DNA of 64,000 nucleotides from Rossellomorea aquimaris. Its GTDB lineage: Bacteria > Bacillota > Bacilli > Bacillales > Bacillaceae_B. Positions 8,226 to 16,022 of the stretch are shown piece after piece; within the stretch, counting starts at the first letter, position 1; every line of letters starts with the position of its first letter. The DNA lies in contig NZ_VTEX01000005.1 of assembly GCF_008180865.1 (NCBI RefSeq), positions 310,001 to 374,000 of the forward strand, written 5' to 3'. Under the pieces are notes generated by a model that did not search any database, was not told where the DNA came from, and was given only the letters and a program-made list of their open reading frames with translations. The translations under genes were made by a program, and so were the position numbers.

Positions 8226-8392
8226 GCTCTGTCAACCAGTTTTTGCTGGATGGTGAGGGGAACTGCTCCGCTTTCCGCGGACGTTCGGCCGAGCCTCCTC
8301 AGCTTCGCTTCCGGGGTCTCGGCACGTCCGTACTTCCGCAGGAGTCTACGCAGTTCCCCTCACCATCTTTAACAGAATTTTCTTGACAGAGC
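8226..8392. repeat. Palindromic P-element, arm variant 'GATGGTGAGGGG', complete with terminal inverted repeats
   Basis: Ends are perfect 10-bp inverted repeats, GCTCTGTCAA (8226-8235) and TTGACAGAGC (8383-8392). Inside them GATGGTGAGGGGAACTGC (8249-8266) is exactly complementary to 8350-8367. The centre carries CTTTCCGCGG, GAGCCTCCTC, GGGGTCTCGG and TTCCGCAGGAGTC, words shared with the other P-elements of this window. A second, inverted and less complete copy is at 56266-56410. No reading frame with coding character is present. The surrounding gap 8092-8875 holds only this element and the composite at 8532-8800. Confidence 0.88.
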
Positions 8393-8531
8393 TTCAAGGT
8401 GTGCAAGAAAACAAAGTAACTAAAAAAATTCTTCTTCCTTAAAAGGTAAATCAATCTCTACATACCCTTAAATGAGATTGTTTACTAAAATTCTTGTTTT
8501 AATTGTTTTCCATTAAGGATTCATGCTCAGA

Positions 8532-8800
8532 AAGTTGATTGGAGCGGAAGGATGATCGACTCCTGCGGGAATAGCTGGACAGTACGAAAAGCGGAGGGGC
8601 TTTGCCTTGGGGCGACAAGCATAAGTCGAGTCTGCCGGAAAGGCGCTCTTTGCCTTTTTGGCAGACTTGGCTTATGACCTCGAGCCCCTAAGCCCCGTAG
8701 CTGGACAGGTGAGACCCCGCAGGCGCAGCCGAGGAGGCTCACCGCCAGCCCCGCGGAAAGCGAGCATCCTGTAGCGGAAATCAACTATTACTTTCTCCAT
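8532..8800. repeat. Composite: P-element (arm variant 'GTTGATT') interrupted by an H-element
   Basis: The outer parts are a P-element like that at 56037-56175 in opposite orientation, with arms GTTGATTGGAGCGGAAGGAT and its complement ending in CGGAAATCAAC. Between them, at 8583-8708, sits a 126-bp H-element. The word TAGCTGGACAG occurs immediately before (8572-8582) and at the end (8698-8708) of the insert. The P-element sequence is intact on both sides once the insert is removed, reading AGCTGGACAG then GTGAGACCCC as in the uninterrupted copy. Confidence 0.88.
8583..8708. repeat. H-element (single copy nested in a P-element)
   Basis: It has the H-element frame GAAAAGCGGAGG, GACAAGCATAAG, CGGAAAGGCG, CTTTGCCTTTTTGG, CTTATGACCTCGAG, AGCTGGACA. 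Its variable stems here are GTCTGCC/GGCAGAC (inner) and GGGGCTT/AAGCCCC (outer), different from other copies but complementary to each other. The central AAAGGC...GCCTTTTT resembles a small intrinsic terminator. Confidence 0.88.
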
Positions 8801-8840
8801 CTACAATAAGCAACAAACTTTACAAAAAAAGCCTTTTCAT

Positions 8841-8869
8841 AAAAATAGAGAGCCCTAAAGGCTCCCTAT
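8841..8869 (-). terminator. Terminator of ytcI
   Basis: Stem ATAGGGAGCC/GGCTCTCTAT with one mismatch, read on the minus strand, then a short T-run. It lies just past the ytcI stop. Confidence 0.75.
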
Positions 8870-8875
8870 CCCTGA

Positions 8876-10459
8876 TTAGTTTTTAACTGAACTCATTTCT
8901 TTTTGTCTCAGCTCGATTCTTCTAATCTTTCCTGAAGTTGTTTTCGGCAATTCTCTCACAAATTCAATTTTACGCGGGTATTTGTACGGTGCTGTTAAGT
9001 CTTTTACATGCTGCTGTAGAGCAGGAATCAATTCGGGATCCTCTTGATTCACATCATTTCGCAGTACGACAAAGGCTTTCACGATCAGTCCCCTTACTTC
9101 ATCGGGACTTCCTACAACGGCACACTCCTGAACCGATGGGTGCTTGACTAAGGCATCTTCCACTTCGAATGGTCCAATGGTATATCCGGAGCTGATGATG
9201 ATATCGTCTCCTCTTCCTTCGAACCAGAAGTAGCCATCTTCATCCTTTTTCGCTTTATCACCTGTAATGTAATAATCCCCTCTGAATTGCATCGCAGTCC
9301 GCTCGGGATCTTTATAATAATTTTTGAATAGAGCAGGTGTTTCTACATGAACCGCGATATCCCCGACTTCTCCGACTTCACATGGATACCCTTCCTCGTT
9401 AATGATTTCCACTCTGTTTCCTGGAGTTGGTTTCCCCATTGAGCCCGGTTTCAGCTCCATGCCTTTCATGATACCGACGAGGAGCGTATTTTCGGTTTGG
9501 CCATAACCATCACGGACTTCTATATTAAAATGTCTCTTAAAGGCGTCGATGACTTCCCTGTTTAATGGTTCTCCAGCCGATACTGCACTATGTAATTGAT
9601 TTAGTTTATAAGATCCGAGATTATCCACTTTGGCCATCAGGCGATACTCTGTTGGTGTACAGCACAGAACATTGACTCCATTGTCCTGAAGCAATTGAAG
9701 ATATTTATTAGGGTCGAATTTACCTTGATACACAAGTCCAGTGGCTCCGGATCCCAGTACAGACAGGAACGGACTCCATATCCACTTCTGCCACCCCGGA
9801 CCTGCAGTAGCCCAAACCGTGTCTCCCTCATCAATGGATAGCCATTCACGGGCTGCCGTCTTCAAGTGAGCGTATGCCCAGCCATGAGTATGGACAACTC
9901 CTTTAGGGTTTCCAGTCGTACCTGACGTATAAGAAAGGAACGCCATATCATCACGCTTTGTATCAGCGAAGGATAATTCTTCAGAAGCTGTTTTCATTTC
10001 ATCCTCTAATGCAATCCATCCTTCTTGTTTGTCCCCCACAACGAACTTTTGGAGATTTTCCATTCCTCTTACGTTTTCAAACTGCTCAACAAATGGAGAG
10101 TAAGCTACAATTCCTTTCACGTCACCGTGGTCGATTCTGTATTCAAGATCCTTTGTTCTAAGCATTTCTGAACTTGGGATCACCACGAGCCCGGATTTAA
10201 GAGCAGCAAGGTACACAGCGTACGCTTCGATTAAACGTGGAACCATCACAAGGATGACATCGCCTTTTACCAGGTTCGAACCCAAGAAAACGTTTCCAAT
10301 TTTATTTACATTGTTCAATAATTCCCGGTAGGTGATTTCTGCTTTCGTTCCCTCTTCGTTTTCCCATTTAATTGCAAGCTTCTGTTGATCACCTGCGTAC
10401 TTCTCTACTTCCTCTACTAAATTGTACTTTTCTGGTGCAATAAGTTCTTCTCTCTTCAT
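8876..10459 (-). CDS. ytcI: Acyl-CoA synthetase of the AMP-binding family (YtcI-like)
   Basis: 527-residue adenylate-forming enzyme converting a carboxylic acid, ATP and CoA to an acyl-CoA. The ATP-binding P-loop motif FLSYTSGTTGNPKGVVHTHG is near residues 174-193, the A5 block is RDGYGQTENT, and the C-terminal catalytic lysine is Lys511 in LPKTTSGKIRRIEL. The size and position match B. subtilis YtcI. It resembles the acetyl-CoA synthetase family encoded at 31258 but is more distant, and a medium-chain or other substrate is possible; the sequence does not decide. Lys511 lies in an SGKIRR context like the acetylation site of AcsA, so control by AcuA is conceivable. Confidence 0.88.
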   Translation of the reverse strand: MKREELIAPEKYNLVEEVEKYAGDQQKLAIKWENEEGTKAEITYRELLNNVNKIGNVFLGSNLVKGDVILVMVPRLIEAYAVYLAALKSGLVVIPSSEMLRTKDLEYRIDHGDVKGIVAYSPFVEQFENVRGMENLQKFVVGDKQEGWIALEDEMKTASEELSFADTKRDDMAFLSYTSGTTGNPKGVVHTHGWAYAHLKTAAREWLSIDEGDTVWATAGPGWQKWIWSPFLSVLGSGATGLVYQGKFDPNKYLQLLQDNGVNVLCCTPTEYRLMAKVDNLGSYKLNQLHSAVSAGEPLNREVIDAFKRHFNIEVRDGYGQTENTLLVGIMKGMELKPGSMGKPTPGNRVEIINEEGYPCEVGEVGDIAVHVETPALFKNYYKDPERTAMQFRGDYYITGDKAKKDEDGYFWFEGRGDDIIISSGYTIGPFEVEDALVKHPSVQECAVVGSPDEVRGLIVKAFVVLRNDVNQEDPELIPALQQHVKDLTAPYKYPRKIEFVRELPKTTSGKIRRIELRQKEMSSVKN

Positions 10460-10660
10460 TCTGGCTCCCCCTTGTTTGTCGATTCTCCTCTATTATACAA
10501 AATAATTCAAATTTTTTAAATTATTCGTTTATATTTTTCCTAACTACAAATTATGAGGATTTTCGACAAAAGGGTCATAAATCAGGGGTGATTTACAAAA
10601 TCCGATCAAAAAATAACATCAACTTTCAAAGAAAAAGGCTCTTGTCTTAAAGTTTCTAGC

Positions 10661-10733
10661 TATCTTAAAGAAGAAAGTAATAGTTGATTTCCGCTACAGG
10701 ATGCTCGCTTTTCACGGGGCTGGCGGTGAACCT
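10661..10733. repeat. Truncated P-element, arm variant 'GTTGATT'
   Basis: It begins like the intact copy at 56037 (ATCTTAAAG, AGAAAG, then TAGTTGATTTCCGCTACAGG) and continues to GGGGCTGGCGGTGAACC, where similarity stops about halfway. Next comes the P-element at 10748, as if one element had replaced the second half of the other. Confidence 0.8.
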
Positions 10734-10747
10734 TGTATCTTCTGAAT

Positions 10748-10905
10748 GAGTTGTAGTGTGAAACCTTGGACCGTTCCTTTCCGCTCCAGGCACTTGCTTT
10801 CCGCGGGGAGGAAGTCGAGCCTCCTCGACGTTCCGTCTGTGGGGTCTCGACCTTCCCTCTATCTCCCGCAGGAGTCAAGTGCCTTCCGCTACAATCCACT
10901 CTGTG
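10748..10905. repeat. P-element, arm variant 'GGACCGTTCC'
   Basis: Starts near GAGTTGTAGTG and GGACCGTTCCTTTCCGCTCC; the arms CAGGCACTTG and CAAGTGCCTT are complementary. The central words CTTTCCGCGGGGAGG, GAGCCTCCTC, GGGGTCTCGAC and TCCCGCAGGAGTC are shared with the copy at 17962-18117. The element ends CAATCCACTCTGTG. No coding signal. Confidence 0.85.
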
Positions 10906-11151
10906 CTTCTTATTCCGGCTACCTAATTGCGTTTTGAAAAACACCAGAAAGCTCCTATTGTAGATATTTTTACGATTTTTCCCAGAAACAAACTTAACGG
11001 CATTTAATCGATAAAACCAACCTTTATAATATTGAATATGAATGGTAATTCTACACCCGTTATCAATTACATAGTGATTCACGGAAAATCATAGAGAACA
11101 ATAAAAGCATTAAAAATTATTTCATTATAGAAGTTAGTTGAATAACACCCT

Positions 11152-11528
11152 AAAGAGGCTGGGACTAAAGTGTTTTAGTCTAAGAAAAACACGAACAGAT
11201 CTGCTGGCTATTAGGCATATTTATTCGGTCTATTATTTATTTTCGTACATTTAATTTTAGCTATTTCCAGCGGTTTATTGGAGTGCAAGACGAAGACTCC
11301 CTCGGGAAAAGTAACTTATGTGAGACTTGTCCAGCTATAGGGCTTAGAAGCAAGTGTCATAAGGCCTCTGAGCGAAGCCCCTCCGCATTTCTCCACCCGC
11401 AGGCTTGCCGAGGAGGCTCACGAGCTACCCGCGGAAAGCGTAGTCTTGCACGGAAATCATTAGCGGTATTAAGACTACCTATTGTTCGTCTTTATATCGT
11501 GGTTTTTTAGTTTTGTTCCAGCCTCTTT
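11152..11528. repeat. Long palindromic element with 14-bp terminal inverted repeats, carrying a decayed H-element
   Basis: The ends AAAGAGGCTGGGAC (11152-11165) and GTTCCAGCCTCTTT (11515-11528) are inverted repeats with one mismatch. Inside is a second palindrome, GTGCAAGAC near 11283 against GTCTTGCAC near 11443, with the P-element words CGCGGAAAGC and GAGGAGGCTCAC. Between 11330 and 11397 there is a shortened, inverted H-element (AGCGGAGGGGCTT, CTTATGAC, TAAGCCC, AGCTGGACA on the minus strand). With the two preceding repeats it fills most of the gap 10460-11625. There is no transposase frame. Confidence 0.8.
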
Positions 11529-11570
11529 CATCATAGTAAAAAACAACATTAGACTTTAATAGAGCCAAAA

Positions 11571-11608
11571 AGAAAAAATTAAAAAGGAGCGAGAGAATCT
11601 CGCTCCTT
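11571..11608 (-). terminator. Terminator of sspA
   Basis: Perfect 11-bp stem AAGGAGCGAGA/TCTCGCTCCTT with a three-base loop, followed on the minus strand by a T-rich run. Confidence 0.92.
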
Positions 11609-11625
11609 GTAGCCATTGTATTTAA

Positions 11626-11829
11626 TTATTTTGCGTATCCGCCACCGATTTGTTGTTCAGCCATTTGAACTAAACGTTTAGTGATTTCACCACCTACAGA
11701 ACCGTTAGCGCGTGCTGTTGCATCTGGACCAAGTTGAACTCCGAATTCTGAAGCGATTTCGTATTTCATTTGGTCGATTGCTTGTTGAGCTCCTGGAGCT
11801 ACTAATTGATTTGAACTTCTGTTTGCCAT
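11626..11829 (-). CDS. sspA: Alpha/beta-type small acid-soluble spore protein
   Basis: 67 residues. It has both conserved blocks of alpha/beta SASPs: the GPR protease site region [14 protein letters not shown] with cleavage after the glutamate, and the C-terminal block [21 protein letters not shown]. These proteins coat forespore DNA, shift it to an A-like form and protect it from UV, and are degraded at germination. The start has an ideal AAGGAGGTG seven bases upstream. It is monocistronic, with a SigG-like promoter and a strong terminator. Position between ytcI and thiI matches B. subtilis sspA. Confidence 0.95.
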   Translation of the reverse strand: MANRSSNQLVAPGAQQAIDQMKYEIASEFGVQLGPDATARANGSVGGEITKRLVQMAEQQIGGGYAK

Positions 11830-11852
11830 GTGTTTTCACCTCCTTGTGAGTA

Positions 11853-11883
11853 TAGATTGTGTAAAAACACATGGCTTCATGCA
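11853..11883 (-). promoter_or_regulatory. Candidate SigG/SigF promoter of sspA
   Basis: On the minus strand TGCATG (11878-11883) is followed after 18 bases by CAATCTA (11853-11859), four of six and five of seven matches to the forespore consensus TGAATA/CATACTA. The gene's forespore role makes such a promoter expected. Confidence 0.45.
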
Positions 11884-11914
11884 AAGAAAATTGTTGGTAA
11901 ATAATCCTAAATTT

Positions 11915-13126
11915 TTAGAGTAGTTCGTCAAAGGTTTTTTCTACATTTGAACCTGTGGATCCATCAATGGTGATGGTTTCCGTACCTTCGACGGCTTCTT
12001 TAATAAGAGTATCAAAATCAACAAAGCTTTCATAATACGTCACTTTATCTTTTTTAGGTCTTGTTTTTGGAGCAGGTGGCGTGAAGATGGTACAGCAGTC
12101 TTCATATGGAAGAATCGAGATATCATGTGTATCGATCTTTTGAGCGATATCAATGATTTCAAGCTTGTCCATGGCGATGAGCGGTCTGAGTACCGGTGTA
12201 TTTGTCACATCATTAATGGCCTGCATGCTTTCTAACGTCTGACTCGCTACCTGTCCAAGACTTTCCCCGGTCACCAGGGCCAATCCTTCATTCTTTTCAC
12301 GAATCTCATCAGCAATTCGGAGCATCATACGTCTCGTTGAAGTCATCGTGTAATTTTCAGGAACCTGATCATGAATCGTTTGCTGAATTTTCGTGAACGG
12401 TATGATATGCAACTTCACCTTTCCACTGAATGCAGACAGTTTCTTGGAAAGATCGATCACCTTTTGCTTTGCCCGCTCACTTGTAAAAGGTGGGCTGTGA
12501 AAATGGACCGCCTCTATTTCGACGCCTCGTTTCATCGTTAAATACCCGGCAACCGGACTATCGATGCCTCCTGATAGCATGAGCATCGCTTTTCCGCTTG
12601 CGCCAACCGGCATCCCCGTTGAGCCTTGATAAATTTCAGAGGAGAGATAGACACCCTCTTTTCTAACTTCTACATTAAGGTTGATATCTGGATTTTTCAC
12701 ATCCACTTTTAATCCATCCATATTTCGGAGGATATAGGATCCGACTTCGTAATTCAATTCGTTTGTATCCATGGAGAACTTTTTATCCGCTCTGCGGGCA
12801 GACACCTTGAACGTTTTCCCTGGTGTGAAACTCTTTTGAACGAGGGCTAATCCTGCTTGGTTGATCTCCTCGATATCCTGAGCCACTTTTACAACCGGAC
12901 TGAAGGATTGGATTCCAAAGATTTTCTCCAATCTTGGAATGATTTCTTCCCCGTTCTCTTCCCCTAATTGGATATGCAATCGATCCCGGCTTGCTGAAAC
13001 TGAAATCGTGGGAAAATCTTTCAATGCCTGCAGAATATTTTCCCGTAACTTGGCCGTGAACATCTTTCGGTTTCTGCCTTTTGTTGAAATTTCACCGTAT
13101 CTGACTAGTATGCGATTATAATTCAT
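11915..13126 (-). CDS. thiI: tRNA 4-thiouridine synthase ThiI
   Basis: 403 residues. ThiI adenylates U8 of tRNA and accepts sulfur to form 4-thiouridine. Order: N-terminal ferredoxin-like part, THUMP RNA-binding domain to about residue 165, then the pyrophosphatase domain with the PP-loop SGGIDSPVAGYL starting at residue 185. There is no C-terminal rhodanese domain, as in B. subtilis ThiI, whose sulfur comes directly from NifZ. The ATG at 13126 follows GAGGAG and overlaps the nifZ stop as ATGA, so the two are translationally coupled. Confidence 0.96.
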   Translation of the reverse strand: MNYNRILVRYGEISTKGRNRKMFTAKLRENILQALKDFPTISVSASRDRLHIQLGEENGEEIIPRLEKIFGIQSFSPVVKVAQDIEEINQAGLALVQKSFTPGKTFKVSARRADKKFSMDTNELNYEVGSYILRNMDGLKVDVKNPDINLNVEVRKEGVYLSSEIYQGSTGMPVGASGKAMLMLSGGIDSPVAGYLTMKRGVEIEAVHFHSPPFTSERAKQKVIDLSKKLSAFSGKVKLHIIPFTKIQQTIHDQVPENYTMTSTRRMMLRIADEIREKNEGLALVTGESLGQVASQTLESMQAINDVTNTPVLRPLIAMDKLEIIDIAQKIDTHDISILPYEDCCTIFTPPAPKTRPKKDKVTYYESFVDFDTLIKEAVEGTETITIDGSTGSNVEKTFDELL

Positions 13127-14274
13127 CGTGATCTCCTCATTGTCTTTTGTAATTGTTCTATTTCTTTTTTTAGTAACTGTATGAACTGACGGCACTCTTC
13201 CATCGTATTGTGAAAAGATAGACTGATACGAATGGAGCTGTTCGCCTGGCTCTTTGAAACACCCATCGATAGAAGGGTTCGACTTGGCTTACTTTGCTTT
13301 GATGAACATGCACTTGTTGTGGACACGAACACCTCATGCAAGTCCAATGCGTGAACGACGACCTCACCTTTGAAATCTTCTATAGAAAAGTTAAGGATGT
13401 GAGGAGCATGGTGCTCCACTGGTGTATGAACGGTCACACCTTCCATTCTTTCCAGTTCTTTTCTTAAATATCGCTGGTTTTCCTCCATCATAGGAAGCTG
13501 TTGTTTACTTTCCGTAAGGTGCATCCTTAATGCCTTTGCAAATGACACGATTCCACCTGTGTTTTCCGTACCGCTTCTGAGATTCCCTTCTTGCTCCCCA
13601 CCTGAAATGATAGGGGATAGCTCAAGTCCGTCCCTCACATAGAGCATTCCAGTTCCTTTAATGCCATGTATTTTATGAGCGGAAATGCTGCATAAATCAA
13701 TATGCCTTTCGTGGAGAATAAGGGGGACCTTCCCGCATGCCTGAACAGCATCAACATGAAAAAGGATCTTTGGATAGTCAGAAAGCAGCATCCCTATTTC
13801 CCTGATCGGCTGAACACTCCCGATTTCGTTGTTCACCTGCATGACAGAGACGAGAATGGTGTCTTCCTGGATCGCGTCTTTTACTTGTTCAGGTTGAATC
13901 CTTCCTTGCGCATCGACATCGAGGTATGTCACTGAATACCCGAATAACTCTAATTGTTTAACGGCACTCCGGACGGAAGGGTGCTCTATATTCGTGGTAA
14001 TAATATGTTTCCCTCTGTGCCCGTATTGTAAAGCCGTCCCCTTTATCGCCAGGTTATTCGATTCTGTTCCACCAGAGGTGAAGAATACCTCTTTCTGCTT
14101 TATATCTAATAATGAGGCCACTTGTTCCCTGGACTGTTGAATTAATTTTTCAATACGCCCTCCAAAGGAATGAATCGATGAAGGATTAGCATAAAAGTGT
14201 TCATTCACTTTAAGAAATGTATCCAATACTTCCTTATATGGCTTGGTTGTTGCACTATTATCTAAATAAATCAA
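13123..14274 (-). CDS. nifZ: Cysteine desulfurase NifZ, sulfur donor for ThiI
   Basis: 383-residue PLP enzyme of the NifS/IscS class that releases sulfur from cysteine as a protein persulfide. The PLP lysine is Lys201 in CSISAHKIHGIKG and the persulfide cysteine is Cys323 in VSTTSACSSKQ. Other family blocks are FTSGGTESNNLAIKG and NNEIGSVQPI. In B. subtilis this paralogue works with ThiI in tRNA thiolation. Here the genes overlap by four bases, giving the same assignment. It starts at an ATG giving MIYLDNSATTKPY, the usual family start. Confidence 0.95.
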   Translation of the reverse strand: MIYLDNSATTKPYKEVLDTFLKVNEHFYANPSSIHSFGGRIEKLIQQSREQVASLLDIKQKEVFFTSGGTESNNLAIKGTALQYGHRGKHIITTNIEHPSVRSAVKQLELFGYSVTYLDVDAQGRIQPEQVKDAIQEDTILVSVMQVNNEIGSVQPIREIGMLLSDYPKILFHVDAVQACGKVPLILHERHIDLCSISAHKIHGIKGTGMLYVRDGLELSPIISGGEQEGNLRSGTENTGGIVSFAKALRMHLTESKQQLPMMEENQRYLRKELERMEGVTVHTPVEHHAPHILNFSIEDFKGEVVVHALDLHEVFVSTTSACSSKQSKPSRTLLSMGVSKSQANSSIRISLSFHNTMEECRQFIQLLKKEIEQLQKTMRRSR

Positions 14275-14616
14275 GATTTCACCTTCTTTTACTTATGGTG
14301 ACCTGCGGATTTCACAGTAATATATTCAATCATTAATCTTACCATAAATCATTCTGAACCCAAATCTTATTCAACATGCATGGCAGGATATTATTGTAGC
14401 AATACTAATTTTCTAAGATCATTCGAGAATTTTTAGCAATTTCCAAAAATAATCATTGAAAAATGACAGAATTTTTGCGAGAATCATAAAGGAAATAATC
14501 GCAAAAGTTATTTAAATATACTAAATTGTAAGACTATTTAGTATTTCGACATTTTTCTACAATCTTATGATAAGATAATTTTGCTTATGATAACGATTAC
14601 AAACGGAGGGTTATAT
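14275..14616 (+). promoter_or_regulatory. AT-rich regulatory gap upstream of braB
   Basis: This 342-bp gap between divergent nifZ and braB is very AT-rich and has no repeat element. A possible promoter is TCGACA (14546-14551), 17 bases, GATAAG (14569-14574). Several AATTTT-type words occur near 14408-14475, including AATTTTCTAAGATCA, ten of fifteen matches to the CodY box. B. subtilis braB is repressed by CodY, but no site here is good enough to assert. Confidence 0.35.
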
Positions 14617-15957
14617 ATGAATGAGAAAGCGCTGTCATTCAGCCAAATCTTTACTATAGGATTAATGCTCTTTGCTCTTTTCCTCGGAGCAGGCAATATG
14701 ATTTTCCCGCCCTTTTTAGGTCAGCAGGCCGGGGAACATGTGTGGACCGGTATTTTCGGATTTCTCATTACAGGAGTAGGACTTCCTTTATTGGGTGTTA
14801 TCGCCATCGCCAAATCTGGAGGAGATCTTCAGACACTTGCAAATCGAGTTCATCCTTTATATGGACTAGTCTTCACCATTGTGATGTATTTGGCCATCGG
14901 ACCATTTTTCGGGATTCCTAGAACCGGTACAGTTGCCTATGAAATCGGAGTGATCCCATTTTTACCTGAAGATGTTGCAAAATACGGAACTCCTTTATTC
15001 ATTTATACGATCATCTTTTTTGGATTAACCGCATGGCTTGCGATGAATCCTTCAAAGCTCGTGGACAGAATCGGAAAGATTTTAACACCTTCCCTGATCG
15101 TGATCCTTACGATCTTAGTGGTCAAGAGTATCGTAACTCCTATGGGAGATTTCGGAGCACCTAACCCCGCTTATCAGGATGGAGCGCTGTTCAAGGGATT
15201 CATTGAGGGGTATCTGACGATGGATACCATCGCGGCTCTAGTATTCGGGATTGTTGTCATTAATTCCATTAAAGACCGTGGTGTGACGAGTAAAGCAAAC
15301 CTGACTCGGATAACGATCATTGCAGGGGTCATCGCTGCCATCGGTTTAGCACTTGTTTATTTATCTTTAAGTTACATTGGAGCTACAAGTACAGATTCCA
15401 TCGGTACCCAAGCTAACGGTGGTGCCATTCTATCAGCGGCAGCAAGTCATTTATTCGGTTCTTCAGGAACAATCATCCTGGGACTGGCGATCACGTTTGC
15501 ATGTATTACTACGTCAGTCGGACTAGTTTCTGCATGTTCACAATATTTCGCAAAGATTCTCCCTGTATCATATCCGAAGCTAGTGATCATCATGTCTGTA
15601 TTTAGTATGATTATTGCCAATATTGGGTTGACTCAGCTGATTGCTGTATCATTACCGGTACTCATCTTCATCTATCCATTGGCCATCGTATTGATCTTAT
15701 TGTCGTTCATGCACAATGGATTTCACGGATATTCTCTCGTCTACGTGGGAGCCCTGATTCCAACAGGCTTGATCAGTTTAATTGATGGGATTAAAACCGC
15801 CGGGATTGACGTGACTGCCATCAGTCAATCGCTTGAATTCCTTCCTTTCTATACACAAGGGATCGGCTGGTTAGTGCCTGCTATGATCGGTGCAATCATT
15901 GGGTTCGTAATTGCCGCACTTGCGGGGCAGACAAAGCGTACGATTGAAGCCAGTTGA
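14617..15957 (+). CDS. braB: Branched-chain amino acid cation symporter BraB
   Basis: 446 residues with about twelve membrane helices. The N-terminus MNEKALSFSQIFTIGLMLFA leads into the LIVCS-family signature FLGAGNMIFPPFLGQ. The family imports leucine, isoleucine and valine with sodium or protons. The start is the ATG at 14617, seven bases after GGAGG; an upstream in-frame ATG at 14581 lacks a ribosome-binding site. The gene is alone between two convergent or divergent neighbours and ends at a strong bidirectional terminator. Confidence 0.94.
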   Translation: MNEKALSFSQIFTIGLMLFALFLGAGNMIFPPFLGQQAGEHVWTGIFGFLITGVGLPLLGVIAIAKSGGDLQTLANRVHPLYGLVFTIVMYLAIGPFFGIPRTGTVAYEIGVIPFLPEDVAKYGTPLFIYTIIFFGLTAWLAMNPSKLVDRIGKILTPSLIVILTILVVKSIVTPMGDFGAPNPAYQDGALFKGFIEGYLTMDTIAALVFGIVVINSIKDRGVTSKANLTRITIIAGVIAAIGLALVYLSLSYIGATSTDSIGTQANGGAILSAAASHLFGSSGTIILGLAITFACITTSVGLVSACSQYFAKILPVSYPKLVIIMSVFSMIIANIGLTQLIAVSLPVLIFIYPLAIVLILLSFMHNGFHGYSLVYVGALIPTGLISLIDGIKTAGIDVTAISQSLEFLPFYTQGIGWLVPAMIGAIIGFVIAALAGQTKRTIEAS

Positions 15958-15964
15958 TTACATG

Positions 15965-16008
15965 AAAAAAGGACTGATTTAGAAATTCATTCTAAATCAG
16001 TCCTTTTT
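15965..16008. terminator. Bidirectional terminator between braB and ezrA
   Basis: Perfect 19-bp stem (AAAAAGGACTGATTTAGAA with its complement) and a five-base loop, A-run before and T-run after. Confidence 0.95.
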
Positions 16009-16022
16009 ATTTATGATGATTA

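Noticed and set aside
8527..8784. 85-codon frame over the nested repeat
   Set aside because: It is entirely within the composite P/H element and changes frame in other copies.
10660..11082. 140-codon frame in the ytcI-sspA gap
   Set aside because: It runs through two palindromic P-elements; similar frames in other copies are not preserved.
14408..14475. CodY box upstream of braB
   Set aside because: The best candidate matches only ten of fifteen consensus positions in very AT-rich DNA, so it is mentioned only as part of the regulatory gap.
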